Assembly (NCBI GenBank): GCA_902629935.1
Contig: CACOSU010000001.1
Span: forward strand, 1 to 64,000
Source of the DNA: an uncultured Pelagibacteraceae bacterium
GTDB lineage: Bacteria > Pseudomonadota > Alphaproteobacteria > Pelagibacterales > Pelagibacteraceae
Length of the DNA: 64,000 nucleotides
Direction: 5' to 3'
The position numbers and the translations under genes were made by a program. How positions within the stretch are numbered: the stretch's first letter is position 1; each line of letters starts with the position of its first letter. This document shows positions 61,961 through 64,000 of the stretch, in pieces. The notes under the pieces are model-generated. The model was given only the letters and a program-made list of their open reading frames with translations. It was not told the origin of the DNA and searched no databases.

Positions 61961-62991
61961 TATTTACCTTTCTTTGTATTTGGTGCAGTTCTCTCTTGGA
62001 GAGTTTCTCCGTAAGATTGCGTAATTCTATCAAGCACTATTGCCAAAAGTACAATAGCAATTCCTGCTTCAGCAGCTCTTCCAACATTTAATTGTTGAAG
62101 GCCAAGTAAAACTTCATCTCCCAAACCTCTTGTACCTATCATTGATGCAATTACTACCATTGCTAATGCCATCATAGTGCATTGGTTAATTCCCTGCATT
62201 ATATTAGGCAAAGCTAAAGGCATTTGCACACCCCATAGTTTTTGTTTTTTACTTGCGCCAAATGCATCTGCAGCTTCAATAACTTCAGTATCAACCAATC
62301 TTATCCCTAAATCTGTAAGCCTAACTAAAGGTGGAACTGCGTAAATAAATGTGGCTATAATTGCAGGAACAGCTCCTAATCCAAATAACATAATACCTGG
62401 AATCAAATAACAAAAACTTGGAATAGTTTGCATCAAGTCTAAAACTGGCAGAATAACATTTCTAGTTCTGGCACTTCTTGCCATTGCGATACCTAGTGGA
62501 ATACCCGCAACAACACAAAGAAATATTCCAATTAACATTATAGCAGTTGTTTCAATCGCTTTTTGCCAAAATATTGGGTGAAGAAAACCTATAAAAAATG
62601 TACAAAAACCAACGAATACTGTTGTTCCTATTTTTCTTCCACTTGCAAAGTACGTTAATACTATAACACCAAGTATTACTAATGGCCATGGAGCTTGAAT
62701 TAAAAAATTTTTTACAAGCATTAGCATATAAAGAAGAACATTATTTATAGCCTCAAATATATATCCATATTTTTCGTTAAGTGTTTTAAAACCAGAATTT
62801 ATCCAATTCATTAATGGTAGGTCTAACCACTTAGGCCATTTACCTCCTAACCATGAAAAATCATTTAATAATTCTCCTATATTGTCAGGTTTTCTTTTTG
62901 ATTGACTGTAACTAGTTATTAACAACCAAACAAAAATAGCTAATAAACCAATATTAAAAAATATTTTTTTATTTTTCTTTAATGCTTCCAT
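61960..62991 (-). CDS. proW: Glycine betaine/quaternary-amine ABC transporter, permease
   Basis: A 343-residue inner membrane permease with about seven helices. It has the long ProW-type N-terminus with an early membrane helix and then the BPD_transp core: GIPLGIAMARSARTRNVILP, the EAA-type loop EAADAFGASKKQKLWGVQMPLALP and MVVIASMIGTRGLGDEVL. Middle gene of proX-proW-proV; a hairpin lies between proX and proW. Confidence 0.96.
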   Translation of the reverse strand: MEALKKNKKIFFNIGLLAIFVWLLITSYSQSKRKPDNIGELLNDFSWLGGKWPKWLDLPLMNWINSGFKTLNEKYGYIFEAINNVLLYMLMLVKNFLIQAPWPLVILGVIVLTYFASGRKIGTTVFVGFCTFFIGFLHPIFWQKAIETTAIMLIGIFLCVVAGIPLGIAMARSARTRNVILPVLDLMQTIPSFCYLIPGIMLFGLGAVPAIIATFIYAVPPLVRLTDLGIRLVDTEVIEAADAFGASKKQKLWGVQMPLALPNIMQGINQCTMMALAMVVIASMIGTRGLGDEVLLGLQQLNVGRAAEAGIAIVLLAIVLDRITQSYGETLQERTAPNTKKGK

Positions 62992-63012
62992 AGTTTTACT
63001 TTATTTAAAGAA

Positions 63013-63033
63013 AGAGCCCCATAAAGGGGCTCT
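63013..63033 (-). other. Intercistronic hairpin between proX and proW
   Basis: AGAGCCCC and GGGGCTCT form a perfect 8-bp GC-rich stem with a 5-nt loop in the 64-bp gap, followed in the reading direction by only a short T-rich stretch. Such a structure after a binding-protein gene often stabilises its mRNA or partly stops transcription, giving more ProX than ProWV. Confidence 0.75.
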
Positions 63034-63055
63034 ATCAATAAATTTTTCTTAGTGA

Positions 63056-64000
63056 TTATAATGCTGCTGAAACTTTTTTAGCAACATCAGCTGGTACCCA
63101 GTCTTTCCACATAGTTTCTGATTTTAAGAACTCTATTGCAGTAGCTTCCATATCACCACCTGACTCATCTTCATAGAATGCTAACATTTTGTTAACTGTA
63201 GCTGTTGGAATAGTATATTTCCCAATAAACTCATTTTCTTTTGGATGAGCTTTTGCCCAAGTAGCAAGAACAGATTTAGTTAATGCCATATCTCTGTACT
63301 CACTTGCGCAAGAAGGTTTATAAGCATCTGGACCATTTGCTTTAATGTCTTCTACAACTGCAGACATTGCATCCCAGCACGCTTGATCAAATTTAGGTTC
63401 CTTTAATCTTACAAGATCAACTTTACCCATTAAACCAGTTGGTGCCCAGTAATAAGTAAAGATTGGTTTTTTCTTAGCAAATGCACCTGCTATAGCAGCA
63501 TCCAATGCACCTCCTGAACCTGGATCAAAGTTCGTGTAGTATTTATCTAAACCATACTCTTTTTGTTTAACCAAGTTAACAGTGTAGCATGTCCAACCAG
63601 ATATACAGCTTGTCATTCTACCTTTTGAAGGATCTTCTGGATCTTTAAATAGCGCAGCTATTTTTGGATCTTTCATATCTTCAACTGATTTTAAATTGTA
63701 TTTATCAGCAGTAGCTTTATCAACATAGAATGCTTGCTGAGAGTCTGGTGTGTTTGTTCCCATATGTATAATTGTACCTGCCTCTTCGTGAGGTTTGTAA
63801 TTACCAATGATGTTGTCATACCAAACTTCAGTAATAACGTCTAATTGACCGTCATAATGAGCAGCCATAATCGGAGTTGTACTTCCTTTAGTTACAGAAA
63901 CTTCACAACCGTATCCTTTTTCAAGAATAAAAGTAGTAATAGCTGTATGAATATTAGCACTACTCCAGTCAAAATCTCCCAATCTAGCCTTACAGTCACC
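63056..64000 (-). CDS. proX: Glycine betaine/quaternary-amine ABC transporter, substrate-binding protein (5' end outside window)
   Basis: OpuAC-type periplasmic protein. The reading frame is open to the right edge of the window (GDCKARLGDFDWSSA...), so the signal peptide and true start lie beyond it; an apparent internal TTG start at 63982 is not used. Aromatic residues that can form the cation-binding box are visible (ITEVWYDN, SGWTCYTVN, YYWAPTGL). The ligand is probably glycine betaine, choline or carnitine. Carnitine is tempting given the carnitine genes next door. Confidence 0.94.
   Translation of the reverse strand, partial: GDCKARLGDFDWSSANIHTAITTFILEKGYGCEVSVTKGSTTPIMAAHYDGQLDVITEVWYDNIIGNYKPHEEAGTIIHMGTNTPDSQQAFYVDKATADKYNLKSVEDMKDPKIAALFKDPEDPSKGRMTSCISGWTCYTVNLVKQKEYGLDKYYTNFDPGSGGALDAAIAGAFAKKKPIFTYYWAPTGLMGKVDLVRLKEPKFDQACWDAMSAVVEDIKANGPDAYKPSCASEYRDMALTKSVLATWAKAHPKENEFIGKYTIPTATVNKMLAFYEDESGGDMEATAIEFLKSETMWKDWVPADVAKKVSAAL

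Noticed and set aside
63056-63982. Start of proX at the TTG near 63982
   Set aside because: The frame stays open to the window edge and reads like mature ProX sequence, with no signal peptide at that point; the gene is simply cut by the edge.
1-64000. CRISPR arrays, insertion sequences, prophage or integrase genes
   Set aside because: No regularly spaced repeats, transposase motifs or phage genes are seen on either strand.

Overview
The window is very AT-rich and densely packed. Nearly all genes sit in runs with 1-11 bp overlaps or gaps of a few bases, and no gene-free stretch exceeds about 215 bp. Proteorhodopsin next to a ferredoxin and a reductase, heavy use of AAA/AAT/TTA codons, a CBS-less IMP dehydrogenase, a DxQxH dihydroorotase and a ProXWV betaine transporter all point to a streamlined marine alphaproteobacterium of the SAR11 clade (Candidatus Pelagibacter type). 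I identify this from gene content and style only; no database was searched. There is no sign of plasmid, phage, insertion sequence or CRISPR.

Layout. 0-11.5 kb is core metabolism: fumC, a MazG-like phosphatase, nadC-nadA, tRNA-Leu(GAG), ygfZ, pyrC, an SMR pump and prpE, then proteorhodopsin, ferredoxin, ferredoxin reductase and a glutathione transferase. 11.5-12.2 kb holds a cysteine-poor DksA followed by two tiny coupled membrane-peptide ORFs. 12.3-17.8 kb is a tightly coupled operon of two membrane glycosyltransferases and three exported proteins resembling polysaccharide lyases. 18-19.8 kb is umuDC with an exact alphaproteobacterial SOS box touching the umuD start codon. 19.9-35.5 kb is mostly housekeeping: glycerate kinase, a TolC-like protein, recA, alaS, icd, psd-pssA, rlmE, guaB, guaA and panB.

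From 35.5 kb on the content is catabolic. A minus-strand operon at 35.5-42.3 kb (LLM flavin monooxygenase, a TPP enzyme resembling sulfoacetaldehyde acetyltransferase, a lyase-like exported protein, a DUF1185 protein, an alpha/beta hydrolase and an aldehyde dehydrogenase) has a leader with a hairpin overlapping its ribosome binding site. 42.5-47.4 kb carries a TPR-methyltransferase, a 2OG oxygenase and two tandem EamA transporters. 48.9-53.0 kb (minus) holds class II aldolase, hotdog thioesterase, TauD-type dioxygenase, a PhnZ-like HD di-iron oxygenase and a GMC oxidoreductase. 53.0-60.1 kb (plus) holds a beta-keto acid cleavage enzyme, an ABM protein, a Rieske oxygenase, glyoxalase, cupin, glutamine-synthetase-like ligase, MetX-like hydrolase, carnitine dehydrogenase and a GFA protein. 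60.1-64.0 kb holds an SDR and ProV-ProW-ProX, with proX cut by the window edge.

How they may work together (inference): ProXWV imports quaternary amines. Carnitine dehydrogenase, the BKACE enzyme and the thioesterase together would turn L-carnitine into glycine betaine. The Rieske/GS-like module may process another methylated amine. The TauD/PhnZ pair looks like an oxidative carbon-phosphorus bond cleavage unit. This 48.9-64 kb amine/phosphonate region is the most promising place for an undescribed pathway, followed by the glycosyltransferase/lyase operon at 12.3-17.8 kb and the Xsc-like operon at 35.5-42.3 kb.
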